Below, one piece after another: positions 47,301-56,734 of a DNA stretch of 64,000 bases. The notes under the pieces are model-generated. The model was not told where the DNA came from and made no database searches. It worked only from the letters and a program-made list of their open reading frames with translations. The stretch's first letter is position 1. Every line of letters begins with the position of its first letter. The position numbers and the translations under genes are program-made. Source of the DNA: Streblospio benedicti (taxonomy: Eukaryota > Annelida > Polychaeta > Spionida > Spionidae); the NCBI GenBank assembly GCA_019095985.1, contig CM032667.1, positions 44,647,605 to 44,711,604 on the forward strand, given 5' to 3'.

Positions 47301-47767
47301 TGTGTGAATACGTTATTTCACAACAAAATGCGCCGTAGATCATGCAATTTTAATGAATCATAAATATAGTGTTTATCTTACAAAAATATAAGTAAAGGTC
47401 ACGTTGACACATCAAACATTAATGTTGATGGATTATTACGGTGATTTAAGGAAAAAAATGCACTGGATGGTGTCATGTGAGGTGCTCTAGGATGTATGTT
47501 TACCCATGTGTGTAGGACGTAAGTTACGCATTATAAACGTATGTTTGCAGGATGTAAGTCACGTATGACGTACACGAATAGACGCCGACACTCACCGACC
47601 ACACAGAGCACTGCCAGCATGCTGACCACCACGTACAGCTGGACAAGCGAGTCGCCTGCCGCCACCACCCCCTCCCCGGCCCCGAGGTCACCAGGGGGCG
47701 ACGCCCACGTCACGTTGCTCCCCCACACGTCTGCATCCCACGCGGTGACAGCGTCGGAGGAAACCAT
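41212..47767 (-). CDS. Class A (rhodopsin-family) GPCR, seven coding exons, probably a peptide-type orphan receptor
   Basis: A seven-transmembrane receptor acting at the plasma membrane through G proteins. Exons are 47596-47767, 46817-46926, 45803-45942, 45137-45559, 43261-43452, 42531-42689 and 41212-41370. All introns are GT/AG and the phases agree. The lengths sum to 1355 nt, one short of a multiple of three; allowing one base lost in the G-run of exon 4 gives about 451 residues. Visible hallmarks are GN in TM1 (N62), LAVVD in TM2 (D89), C116 before TM3, DRY (140-142) followed by FCICHPF, P395 in TM6, NPVIY in TM7 (421-425) and a helix 8 with C441 as a possible palmitoylation site. The usual TM4 tryptophan and TM5 proline are absent. 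The second extracellular loop is long, about 80 residues, Ser/Thr/Ala-rich. The class A call is firm; the ligand is unknown and the peptide-receptor label is only a resemblance. Confidence 0.92.
41590..41642 (+). mobile_element. tRNA-like B-box fragment
   Basis: GGTCCAGGGTTCGAGTCCTG near 41613 fits a T arm with B box; no A box of matching spacing is clear. Confidence 0.3.
41853..42512 (+). repeat. Two copies of a ~75 bp repeat in GPCR intron 6
   Basis: CATATAATGCAATTTCAAGA (41855) and CATATATAATACAATTTCAA (42438), both continuing through GGCTCCCATTTTTCAAGATG-like sequence to AAAAACTACTTA. The second ends 20 bp from exon 6. A search with either may find a dispersed family. Confidence 0.75.
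42531..42689 (-). CDS. GPCR exon 6: end of ICL3 and TM6
   Basis: A 159-nt, 53-codon phase 0 exon. ICL3 ends with basic NADRIANLKTA. TM6 is LMLFVVTVVFVITYMPAFFM with F389 and P395 in the expected places; TYMP replaces the usual CWxP. Acceptor TTTTTGCAG, donor ATG|GTCAGT. A dispersed repeat lies about 20 bp inside the intron after this donor. Confidence 0.9.
43085..43252 (+). repeat. A/G-rich low-complexity tract
   Basis: AAAAAGAAAAAG-type sequence containing two copies of TAGATAATTGCARAATAAAA. On the gene strand this is a C/T-rich tract right after the exon 5 donor. Confidence 0.75.
43261..43452 (-). CDS. GPCR exon 5: end of TM5 and ICL3
   Basis: A 192-nt, 64-codon phase 0 exon. VLYTMIYHSV finishes TM5 with a tyrosine near position 5.58. 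It is followed by Arg-rich sequence (MRRSARARARS), a Gln/Gly-rich stretch and an acidic DADHDADHLSEE end, all of ICL3. The Arg-rich start suits G-protein contact. Acceptor GATGCAG, donor GAG|GTGAGG. The exon is far more GC-rich than the A/G-rich DNA just below it. Confidence 0.88.
43483..43852 (+). repeat. Imperfect tandem duplication in GPCR intron 4
   Basis: 43483-43612 and 43640-43852 share GACATT...GCATCCTGTATGACACC, GATGGGGAAAACACAACAC, GAGACCAATCATGCTAGT and TTTCTTAGCCT. The second copy has an extra block of about 85 bp. Confidence 0.8.
44880..45105. mobile_element. Foldback MITE in GPCR intron 4
   Basis: CCTGCTTTTCTT ... CCTCACAGG (AAAAGGAA) CCTGTGAGGTTCGAAAT ... AAGAAAAGCAGG forms a hairpin with about 75 bp arms. 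The sequence to its left matches 60135-60300 as well. Confidence 0.75.
45137..45559 (-). CDS. GPCR exon 4: ICL2, TM4, long ECL2 and start of TM5, with a frame break
   Basis: A 423-nt exon. It begins with the last base of R141 and then YFCICHPF (end of DRY, ICL2). TM4 is about residues 160-178. ECL2 contains cysteines (PVCVGTC) and an NNS sequon, and is rich in Ser, Thr and Ala. Within the C-run on the + strand near 45245-45266 the frame changes: upstream sequence reads on without TM5, while the downstream frame gives ALYTCQADEASATIIWWYSK and TM5 up to the donor ATG|GTAGGT. One added G restores one frame through all exons. This looks like a homopolymer base lost in the assembly; a true allele or a recent loss of function is possible. 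Confidence 0.85.
45576..45693. mobile_element. Foldback element next to GPCR exon 4
   Basis: Arms of about 48 bp (45576-45623 and 45646-45693) pair almost perfectly: AAAACGCACCTCCTGG against CCAGGAGGTGCGTTTT. The outer end is 16 bp from the exon 4 acceptor. Confidence 0.85.
45803..45942 (-). CDS. GPCR exon 3: ECL1 and TM3 up to DR
   Basis: A 140-nt exon, residues 95-140 plus two bases of R141. It starts ISVPFTAYMEF, carries the TM3 cysteine (C116) that normally bonds to ECL2, and ends VAIAID/R, so the DRY motif is split by the next intron. Acceptor GTGGCAG, donor CAG|GTGAGT. Confidence 0.92.
45960..46065. repeat. ~32 bp minisatellite, GPCR intron 2
   Basis: About three units of GTATGTGTGTAGAATGAATG type directly beyond the exon 3 acceptor. 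Confidence 0.6.
46729..46832 (-). repeat. Two-unit tandem repeat covering the exon 2/intron border
   Basis: CATCATCACGTGCATGGTAC (end of exon 2 plus donor) recurs 71 bp into the intron as CATCATCACGTGCATAGTAT, and the AACACGGGG / AACAGGGG that follows matches too. In the second copy the donor GT has become AT. Confidence 0.85.
46817..46926 (-). CDS. GPCR exon 2: end of TM1, ICL1 and TM2
   Basis: A 110-nt exon completing codon 58 and ending in phase 0 at M94. It encodes GTIGNALVIYVF, with the TM1 Gly-Asn pair, and then TM2 with ALAVVDIITCM including the conserved Asp (D89). The acceptor is GTGAACAG and the donor ATG|GTACGT. The sequence around the donor is repeated inside the intron 71 bp downstream. 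Confidence 0.9.
46935..47095. repeat. ~32 bp minisatellite, GPCR intron 1 (exon 2 side)
   Basis: TGTGTGGGATGTATATTTAC and ATTTAGGATGTTAGTATC units, the same family as at 45960, with a GT/G run at 46972-46994. Confidence 0.55.
47485..47578. repeat. ~32 bp minisatellite, GPCR intron 1 (exon 1 side)
   Basis: TAGGATGTATGTTTACCCAT, TAGGACGTAAGTTACGCATT and CAGGATGTAAGTCACGTATG, three units ending about 18 bp from the exon 1 donor. Confidence 0.65.
47596..47767 (-). CDS. GPCR exon 1: extracellular N-terminus and most of TM1
   Basis: Encodes residues 1-57 plus the first base of codon 58. The start is the first ATG of the open frame. The N-terminus of about 40 residues has no signal peptide and carries one glycosylation sequon (NVT, residues 18-20). 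TM1 begins near residue 41 with LVQLYVVVSMLAVLCVV and continues in exon 2. The donor reads GTGAGT. The intron just beyond it holds a degenerate minisatellite of about 32 bp. Confidence 0.88.
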
Positions 47768-47779
47768 TGCCGGTGTTGC

Positions 47780-49260
47780 GGTCCTTCCTGGTTTGAACCA
47801 ATGCGGCTATTGGCCCTGAGTTTTAACCATACCACTTTCAATTCTAGTAGCTATGGGCAGTCTTGACTTACAAGTTCTTACTCAAGCGGTGATGTGTTCA
47901 ATAACAAGTCTGTATCTACGTTAACTGGCAGAGTCTCCTAATCCATTTGCATCATACATACAGTCTTGTTCCTTTGGTGCATTGACTGGATTATCCTTAA
48001 CAGTCACGAACTTGTGGTATTGTTTTACTGACCAAAGCATGTTTTCACATGCATTTATCTAACCCTCCAGATTTATGTGCTAGCTGTTGTCTCTGGCTGT
48101 GGCTGCCTTTGGACACGTCAGATTGACCAAATGATGGTATGAGTTGCGACCTGAAAATTAGGAATATATAATATTTCAGCTGCTTAGCCTCACCCTAAAT
48201 AAACGAACTTGCTCTTGAGCTCTTCACATCTTCCCAATTAGGTCAAAATGTGCATAATATCGATAGGTCAAAAGTCTCTTCAAATTAGCGAGAGCTTTGT
48301 GCTGATTGGCTAGCTTTCTAGATTACATTTGGGAAGAACTTAGAGGGTCTTCAGTCATGACCGGTGATTAGGTTGTATGTAGGAGACTCACGTGAACCTT
48401 GCAGAATCAGTAGAACTAGCGCAGTATAGTAGGCCTAGTTATAAAGTTTGCAGACTTTGGCATTACCATCAAGCAAGACAGACACTAAAGATACCAAAAT
48501 AGTGTAACTATGAACGTCACGTATGCAGATGAGGACTTGTCATTTAGACCTTGAGATATACAGTTAAATTTAAAGAAAAGCGCGCATGCATCATACTTAC
48601 CCTCAGGAGCAGACGTGTGCCACCTGAAAAATATACAAAAGCACTGATTAATGGACACTATTAGAAAACTCTATGTGATGCTATGCGTAAAAACACATTT
48701 TGTAATATGGTGTCGATCCCAGCCTAAAACAAATGAAAAACATCAGTAAGCCAATGAAATCAAAACCTGGCATCTCTAACTTGCTAGAACTTCAAACGTA
48801 TCTTGCTGAGAAATGACACGATTTCTAATGACAAAAAATGCTGTTCATAATAAGGTGGGTGCTCTTAATTGACACTACAATTAGTATTGTGTTTAATAGT
48901 CTGCTTGCCAAATAGCGAACTCGGAAATTGTGACTACAAACAGTGTTTTTGCGTGATTTGGTATACATAGAGTTCAATTCTCCACCGCATGCCCACAAAT
49001 TTAACCTGGGGAACCATTTTTATGACAATTGCTTTGTGGGAATAACAACTACTGCAATATCATCAATGATGTAATAGAGCAATTATGACTTAGTACATTA
49101 ATTGAGACTGTAAAATCAATCAATTCCCGCCTTTGGTATTGGAATATTACACGCTGTCCAGAGAGAAATATTTAAAATCTGCTGATGTTAACATCTTAAG
49201 ATGTAGCAGTATTGGACGCCATCCTGGTTTGCCCGTTCATAATGATACTCCCTCGTCGTT
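47780..49260. other. Presumed GPCR upstream region
   Basis: No clear TATA box. The only candidate transcript feature is the mini-exon at 48601. Confidence 0.4.
48601..48623 (-). other. Possible 5' untranslated mini-exon of the GPCR gene
   Basis: On the minus strand a good acceptor (pyrimidine-rich tract ending TTTTTCAG) is followed 23 nt later by a GTAAGT donor, about 830 bp upstream of the GPCR start codon. The segment is short and has no start codon in frame with the receptor. A non-coding leader exon is possible, but such pairs also occur by chance. Confidence 0.2.
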
Positions 49261-49267
49261 TTTTTTT

Positions 49268-49348
49268 GTGTGTGCGTGCGTGCGTGCGTGCGTGCGTGCG
49301 TGTGTGCGTGCGTGCATGTGTGTGTGAGAGAGAGAGTGAGTGTACGCG
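49268..49348. repeat. (GTGC)n, GT and GA microsatellite
   Basis: GTGCGTGC repeats passing into GTGTGTGAGAGAGAG; some interruptions. Confidence 0.9.
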
Positions 49349-50740
49349 CGCACGTTTTAATCTGTAAAATGTAGACCAACAGATTCAACACTTTTGTTTT
49401 CCATTAAAATCGCCTCATCGATTGACAAAAACAGGAAGCTACCCAAACTTTCCAGCCAACAACATTCTATTTGCATGTTTTAGCAGTAAGAATCAAACCC
49501 TGTAACTGCTCGCAATTCCACTAAGTGGTATGAGTTACAGAAACTAGAGCCGGACGTGTCAGCCATAACGCTCGAAATCCCCGTCAATGTCACAACGTAC
49601 TGCTTCCGCCATTTCCTCCACTGTCCACTCTTGCACGGTTTCCCCGGCGACAGCGTGGTCAATATAGTTACTGTACAGTAGAGCATGGCCGTACCGTGCT
49701 TCTGTCTACGTCTTTCACAGTAAAGACGCAGTAGAAAACAGTACTGCCGTTTGTGCCCGAGGCTTAAAGAGATGTGGTTAAAATTGACTGAGCTTACCGT
49801 TTTAATCGACTTGGAGCATATTTTCATATATAGTTATGTCATCCTAATAGTAGGAATGCAAAAGCTCGACTCACTCATACTCATGTGCTTGCAGATACTT
49901 TTAGGACTTGTAATGAGGATAATCTGATGGCGACAAATCACGGTGGTTTCTCGATGCATACACAAACTAAATACGTCGGTTCAGTCAGATTCTATTTGCG
50001 GCGAGCATTTCAGAACAAATATGAATTATTATTGTGGATATTTCGAGTAGAAAATTGCAGTGTTGATAAACTTTTTAAATCGTGCCAATAGGTATGGGAC
50101 ATATATAGCAGTGATACATTAGATAAAAAAGACTATATATTTTATCGCAGTCCCTTAAACCACTTGTTGTATCACTCTCCGCCCACATAATTACTAAATA
50201 GTGCCTTCGCAGAAATCAGCCCATGTTCTGGCTGTTTCTGTGATTTTCTTTGAGTTTACTACAGATATTAGCAGACAGTAACTAGCAGATAGAACAATGC
50301 ACACACCCTCCACGTTTGATTTTATGGTTAAAACATCGTAGCAAAATTTTACTGTGGCCCGCATAACACCCACACAAGCACAGCTATTATAATGAATCAA
50401 CAATAGTGTTTGAGGTGTCACAATAAAGCTACTTACTGACATTTCCGTAAGATAAACACAATGCTTATGATACATTAAAACTACATGATCTATTGTGCCT
50501 TTCGTTGTGGCATAGCCGATACACACACACATTCCGTGCTTAGCGATAATATGCGATTTGATCGTGTGTATTTACTTTAAATCTTACTAGAAATTTTCTT
50601 TTAACACTTTGCAATTGGCACCGAGAAAGCAATCTTGGTCATTGTAGTAATATTATTCGGTACTTGTTTATATCCTACTTAAAAAAAAACAAAAAACAAA
50701 ACAAAAAAACAAAAAACAAACAAACAAACAGACAAACATA

Positions 50741-50948
50741 CTGTAAAACTAGAAATGTTTGTACACGATTTAATTTGCGAATTTTCGTGGGTATGTGCAA
50801 AAACGCAAACTTAAATAGTCAGCAAACATTAATGGCCTATCTAAAGTAGGTCCAGGAAGGACTAAAATCGCAAAATCAAATAATCACAAAGTAATTCATA
50901 TATGAAATCCGCTAATTTTAATAGCCACGAAATATTCTAGTTTTACAG
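50741..50948. mobile_element. TA-flanked MITE (208 bp)
   Basis: Left CTGTAAAACTAGAAATGTTT and right AAATATTCTAGTTTTACAG are inverted repeats of about 20 bp that continue weakly inward, and TA flanks both ends. It is immediately preceded by an A-rich (AAAAAC) run. Confidence 0.8.
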
Positions 50949-50997
50949 TACACGGTGTGTGTTACCTAACAGCTCTAGAGTCTAGCGTCCTAGAAAT

Positions 50998-51109
50998 GAG
51001 TCTGGATGATCGAGGCTAGAAACTAAAACAAGTCTCATCATAGCCTCGTTCATCCAGACTCTGTATTGCATACGAAATGAGCGCCGCCATTACAGAGTCT
51101 GGTTGATCG
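50998..51109. repeat. Hairpin with a third partial copy
   Basis: GAGTCTGGATGATCGAGGCT (50998) pairs with AGCCTCGTTCATCCAGACTC (51042) with one mismatch, and GAGTCTGGTTGATCGAG recurs at 51093. Probably a foldback element end. Confidence 0.7.
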
Positions 51110-51719
51110 AGACGTCAAACGCTGGTTCTCGTTTAACCTGTTTAACCTGTTTTCTAGCAACCAGGACAGAATGTCAAACGTTATAAAATCAGGCGCGGGG
51201 GCAAGAGGTTCGTATTACATCACGGAGTGGAGGGGAAAGCTGCGAAACATGCAGGGAAAAGCTGAAAAAGCTCTCTCCTAGGAGCTGAGAATACACTTGG
51301 CCTTTGTGTAAGAGAGCTCGTGCACGCGAGTGGGTGTGACATGGGACTCTCACTGGCTCGTGTGGGTGTTATGGAGGCCACAATGACAGTGACGCTGACA
51401 TGTACAGTACAATCATAAAAAGGTGGTTGATGTTACAGATAACAGCACTTGCATTGGTGAACTGTTCAAAGTGATGTGATGAACTGACGTTTGGTTTGGT
51501 GGTTCACGCAAATAGATTCAGTTGTTTGTGGACATTATTAAAACGTTGACTTATAAAAAAGTGTCTGTTTTATAAGTGGTAGAAAGTAGCCTCTAGGACG
51601 GCACTAAAATATCTGTTCTCGTCTTCACATTGACACGTAGTGCATAATGACCTCTTTTCATCTCCGTTTTTATAACATTTTGCTGCCCTTCTTAGACCAG
51701 AGATCCGCCTCCCAGAGTC

Positions 51720-51875
51720 TCCACCCGCCAATCAGATTAATGGATCATCTGTCTCCAGAGCGTGATCCGCGTGCTGCTGTCAATCAGCCAATCACCCGGA
51801 AGCTGGATCTGTCACCATAGAGACCACTGGGGAGCGGTGCAGGGGGGGGTAGATCTGTCACCATAGAAACCAGCA
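51720..51875 (+). promoter_or_regulatory. Two RFX X-box motifs with CCAAT boxes
   Basis: GTCACCATAGAAAC at 51857-51870 fits the X-box consensus GTHNYYATRRNAAC fully, and GTCACCATAGAGAC at 51811 fits with one mismatch. They lie 46 bp apart within a short direct repeat. CCAAT occurs at 51728 and 51788. RFX factors use such sites upstream of cilia genes. No gene was recognised next to it. Confidence 0.35.
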
Positions 51876-51899
51876 ACCCGGGGTGATGGGTGTAAGGGC

Positions 51900-53280
51900 T
51901 TGTGGTAGATTGTCTCTGTTCACTTTGGTCTGTATTTCTGTACCCATGGACACGCATTAGCTATTTGGAGGTCGTGTTTTATGATATTGGAAGAATTTGG
52001 AACTATTAGTGAGAAGTTATATTAGTGGATAATCCAGCAAACGTTAGATCGTCACAACACTTCATTGGTTTGTGTTACTATAGCTGTTAAATGGCACAGT
52101 GTACTTGGTTTGATACCTTTCATAATCAGAGGATAATTCATGCAAAATGATCTAGCACTTGTCCTTGCATGAGAGTGGAGCCAGGCAGCCTTTGATGGTG
52201 CTAAATGACATCGGACACGGCTGTGTATGCTGAATCTAAGTATGTGTATCTGAAGCTGTGGGTGAGTGATACACACATTAGCATGTGCAGGCACGCGCAT
52301 CTGTCATTGGTCATCTCAATATCTGAATTTTGTGACTTATGATTTGCATGTAAGCCTGGGATAGATGAGAATGTGTGAATAGAAATACCGAAAACATGGG
52401 GTGGGATGCTGAAAATCTTAGCTTGATTATTACTTTTTAACACGGGGGGGGGTTACAAGTTACTTATTTAGGGCGGGCCTGAAAATCACACATAACGGTT
52501 TCACCCACCTGTGCCATAATAAACGGTAGATCATCAAAACAAGCCACAATATTGAGAAAAAATGTCCTCCCCTACACTTTGACGTTGTGGTCAGCTTGTA
52601 GTCTAGCACTCTCTGTTTCCGGGTTACACCAAGGCATAAAGACAGGTTTAGACCCAGTTATATTTACATTTGCACCTAAGTGTCCTCACAAACATGTTTC
52701 ATACTCTGCAAACACTAGTGTTGATGATTAACACAGGGGGAGGCCACGTGGTGTTTGTACATGGATCTTCAAGAAAAGTAAGTCATGATTAGAATTAGCC
52801 ACCAATCGAATGAACAATGGTTTTATCTTCTAAAATATATTACACTTCAATATTCATTGCCTGGCTCCACTCCCATAATCAAATGGTTAGTGCCGTTTTT
52901 CAATTAGGAAAATGCGTTGTACAAAATATGTACATATTCCAGCGACACCACCATCAAAATCGTTATTCTCAAGTACCATTTATCGTATGCCACGAAAGCA
53001 AAGTACTAACGTGATAGGATTTTGAGTGGGGATTATGAATATGTAATGGATTTTAGTTGGAATGAACATTTACGAAGTTATGGGCTAAAGACCGGTTTTA
53101 ATCAGATTTGCAACTTGGAAATGAAAAATATTGATAAATGTTTGGAGATAAACATTTAAACATATGAACATTGCAATTTAAGGTTTTGCAGCTGAATTTT
53201 CAAATTAATTGACATAATACACGTTATACAAAATAGTATTTGGGGAAACAATTAGTTGGTGATGGTCAGTTGGTAGCGGT
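51900..53280. other. No gene seen
   Basis: Unique AT-rich DNA with a G-run at 52443; no coding pattern. Confidence 0.55.
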
Positions 53281-53284
53281 GGTC

Positions 53285-53480
53285 AAATTTATAAAATAGG
53301 GGTGGGTTTATAAGGAAGTGGAAGGCGGGGGGAAAAGCCCCCCACAGTGGGATATGGGATTTTAAGGAAGTGGGATATGTAAAAGGCTTCAAAATAAGTG
53401 GGATATGGAAACATAGGCCAAAACATCCGCGAATGTGTGAAATAAGGCCAAAGCAAATAGGGATGTGGGATTTCTTGACC
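53285..53480 (+). repeat. GTGGGAT short-unit repeat, copy 2
   Basis: GTGGGATATGGGATTTTAAG, AAGTGGGATATGTAAAAGGC, AAGTGGGATATGGAAACATA and AATAGGGATGTGGGATTTC. A C-run and an A-run follow. Confidence 0.65.
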
Positions 53481-54069
53481 GCTTGTAAGCCCCCTCCAGC
53501 CCCCCCCCCCCCATGCCCCTCAAAAAAAACAAAAAAAAAACGACTTATTTTACTTCAGCTGTGAAGAACTAGCAATGGGAAGCACAAAAACAGTGACATA
53601 TAAAGTTTTTTCTCTGACTTCATATTTTCCTCTTCATTTTCTTTGTAGTGTGTACGTCATGCATTATTGCATGACTCCATCTGCCATTTGAATACATATA
53701 CAAATATAACCTATCAAATATAGCTTATTAACCGAAATGGGATAATGCCAACCAGCTCCCATGTCAGTTAGTTTATTGTGGCAGTAAAAGAGGGAGAATC
53801 CATTTTCATGCCTACTTCATACTGCAGGAGTAAATTTTGATTCACCTTTTCACCTTTTGGTTACTTACATGAGCGTAGCTAATATGTACAGTGTATTGAA
53901 AACCTCCACTTGGAGCCTTCCCCACTCTCTGGCAATTCAGCTCAAATCTAGATCTGTGTCCGAAGTACTCAAAAGGGTTATTTATCCATTAGGCCTACAT
54001 CAAGTTCGAACATCATGTTGCAAGAAAGATTCTTAACTATTGCCGAAAATCCCATGAATAGACCTAAAA

Positions 54070-54111
54070 TGTCCTGTTGGAAGACACATCGATATAACGA
54101 GGCTCTACTGT
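54070..54111 (-). mobile_element. Pogo-type terminus
   Basis: On the minus strand TACAGTAGAGCCTCGTTATA then TCGATGTG, the classic pogo/Tigger inverted terminal sequence. The other end was not found. Confidence 0.5.
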
Positions 54112-54513
54112 ATAACATATGCTGGTCGTAAAAGGGGTGTTTAAAAATCATGCTATATTCAGATTTTTTTTTTACTTTGCAGCATATAAACGTTGGTGCA
54201 TTGCCGGATAGGCACATTCAGTGGAAGAAGCAGCCACAACATATAGATTTCCAGTTGATTTCAACCGTCATAAGCCCGGGATTCCGCTCACGATTTTCAT
54301 CAGAAGTTCATTGAAAGGTTGTAAAGACGGGGGCGGGGCCTCGTCAATGTGGGCGTGGCCTGAGCATGATTGATGGCTGTCAATGGGGACTGATGAGGAC
54401 GCATCACTGTATTACTCCGCCACACCCCGATAGCAGGCGGAAAATTGGGCTATAAGAGACGGTGGGAAGCTTATTTTTGAGTTGGTCGAATGGCATAACA
54501 GATGGGTGGTACG

Positions 54514-54582
54514 GTGAGTGTGTGTGTGTGTGTGTGTGAGAGAGTGAGTGAGTGAGTGAGTGTGTGAGTGAATGAGTGAGAA
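54514..54582. repeat. (GT)n(GAGT)n microsatellite
   Basis: A GT run followed by GAGT tetramers with a few interruptions. Confidence 0.9.
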
Positions 54583-55175
54583 GCAACAAGGTAACAGACA
54601 CACACTTACTATGCCGGTTTTGTTTGCTAAATAGTTAGTCTGTGAACAAAGTGTCACCTTATATTACAATCGACAACTGCAGCCACCCTGCACATCAAGG
54701 GCTCAATATATTGCTCAAAACTTGTTGTTTGCCACAATGCGACTGCAGAATGTCGTTGATTAAATATTTCCGACTATTACCGCCATATATTGTGCGAAAT
54801 ATCTGAACCTGTGATCAAGGTTGGTGCCGTCACCGTCATTTGAGTTGCTTCTTATTCATTTTTTAAGTATTGAAATAAAGATTATATGATAATTATAAGT
54901 CTTGGCACAAGATATTAAACGTCTGTTGGCGGGTATGACGTGTACTTGTCTGAAAGGCAAGGTGTAATACAGTAGATCCTCCAATTAAAAACAAAAAAAA
55001 AAAAAAAAAATAAAAACAAATGTACCAATGTCAAATAAACTTGGTGTTATTTTTTCCGTATCAGAGTAATATGCATTAATATAGTACAATATGAATTGTA
55101 TATATGAATTGAATATGAATTGTAGCATTAGATATTTTCCCACAACCATAAAATCTCCTTCGTCCACAACATGTC

Positions 55176-56138
55176 TCAAGTCACTAAGTCCTCTATTTCA
55201 CAATGTTCTCTGTTCACAATGTCCTCCGCCTGAGGCCTCAGCTTCACTTCTTCTACAAGTTTCACGGGAAGTCCTAAGCCCTCATAGGCCTCATCAGACT
55301 TGGCGGGCATTTGACTCCTGATGGTCGCGATGCAAAGAGCTTTGAGAGAACGCACCAAAGGCTGGCCTGGTTGGGGAGTGTCCAACAAGTAGGGGTCAGC
55401 TCCGTGCTGCAGTAGAACAGGCACCAGCTCCCATCTTTTCCGTCTCACTGTCTCATGGAGAACTGTCTTACAATCTCTGGCCTGCATGTTGATGTTGTGA
55501 GAACAAATCAGCTGGATGATGATGTCTGCTGGGGCATAAAACAGTGCAGCCCAATGTAATGCGGTCTCATCACCGATATTAACCAGGCTGGCATCAGCCC
55601 CGTGCTGCAGTAGAACTGTCACAACAACCCATCTCCGCTTCCACACTGCCACATGGAGCGCTGTGTTGCCATCTGCCATCTGCATGTTGATGTTGCGAGG
55701 AGAAATCAGCCAAGTGAGAATGTCTGTTGGGGCTCCATGAAATGCAGCAAAATATAATGGTGTTAGACTCCTCCAATCACAGCTGTTGATATCAGCCCCG
55801 TGCTGTAGTAGAACTGACACCAGCTCCCATCTTTTCCGAATCACTGCCCAATGGAAAACTGTGTAACCCTCTTTATCAGGCATGTTGATGCTGTGGGCTA
55901 TGATGTCTGCTGGGGCACCATGGATATTAGCAGTTTGTAAAAGTTTTAAAAGTTCAGCACTTTCTTGAAGATAACAATTCTCAATGAGGAGCTGCTGAAT
56001 CAATTCCCTGTGCCAATCCAATAAATCACATGCTTCTTTCCAACGATGATTGTTTATAGCTGCTTCCAGTTCCATTTTGATCTTCATCCATTTTATCTTT
56101 TTAAAAGATGAACGTAATTTCATTTTTATCTTCTCCAT
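55176..56138 (-). CDS. Ankyrin-repeat protein with SOCS-box-like C-terminus (ASB-type)
   Basis: A 320-residue single-exon ORF. Residues 1-67 are a basic, then helical, N-terminus. About six ankyrin repeats span roughly residues 68-254, with pairs such as GYTVFHWAV...VLLQHGAD and TALHWAA. The GAD motifs lie at 114, 180 and 246, exactly 66 residues apart, so the repeats are a tandem two-ankyrin unit of 198 bp. Residues 264-300 (SLKALCIATIR ... LGLPVKL) fit a SOCS box: Leu-xxx-Cys-xxx-Ile of the Elongin B/C site and an LPxP-like Cullin-5 site. In ASB proteins this makes a substrate receptor of a Cullin-5 ubiquitin ligase. A 20-residue tail follows the box, which is unusual because the box is normally terminal. 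No intron and no 3' poly(A) trace of retroposition were seen. The substrate is unknown. Confidence 0.82.
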   Translation of the reverse strand: MEKIKMKLRSSFKKIKWMKIKMELEAAINNHRWKEACDLLDWHRELIQQLLIENCYLQESAELLKLLQTANIHGAPADIIAHSINMPDKEGYTVFHWAVIRKRWELVSVLLQHGADINSCDWRSLTPLYFAAFHGAPTDILTWLISPRNINMQMADGNTALHVAVWKRRWVVVTVLLQHGADASLVNIGDETALHWAALFYAPADIIIQLICSHNINMQARDCKTVLHETVRRKRWELVPVLLQHGADPYLLDTPQPGQPLVRSLKALCIATIRSQMPAKSDEAYEGLGLPVKLVEEVKLRPQAEDIVNREHCEIEDLVT

Positions 56139-56734
56139 GTTAATGCAATTGTTAATCTATATCCATGTATTTTGTTCACGCCACAGTTCTTTAGTTGATA
56201 TATTCTTAAATACTAAAAAACATTATATTGTGAATGTTAAAACCTTGTATATATCCAACAGGGGAGAATGTCGAAGCCACTGATACAGACTCCCATTTCC
56301 TAGTGAATGAAATTTAGCATGGACTATAGTAAACGTAAGGTGAAGGTAGATTTATGCCAAGTATGAGCTTTACCATGCAGGTAATGTACGTATGTAGAAT
56401 GAAGCGAGAAGGACAAATACACTTTTTGCTGTGGCTTGATTATTGATCCTTTATCAGGGAGTGCTATGCAGCACATATTTATTAAGCATGTCAATCCTTC
56501 TACATGATATGTAATGAAGGAAGTGCCTCGTGTACTCAAATATGTCAGTGTTACAGTTATTGATAGTCTTACCTCAGGTAAGACTTACCTATATTATACA
56601 GATATTATTTTTCTCATATTTAACCACGGTTACTTAAAATGTATGCATTCACTGTTATCACAGATAAATTGCGGTTTACCAAACATATAATCCATTATTG
56701 CATATTATGGACATGTACTGTAGAAATAACTTGT

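Noticed and set aside
55176-56138. ASB-like ORF as a bacterial contaminant or recent transfer
   Set aside because: SOCS boxes are a eukaryotic feature and the flanks are the same repeat-rich animal DNA.
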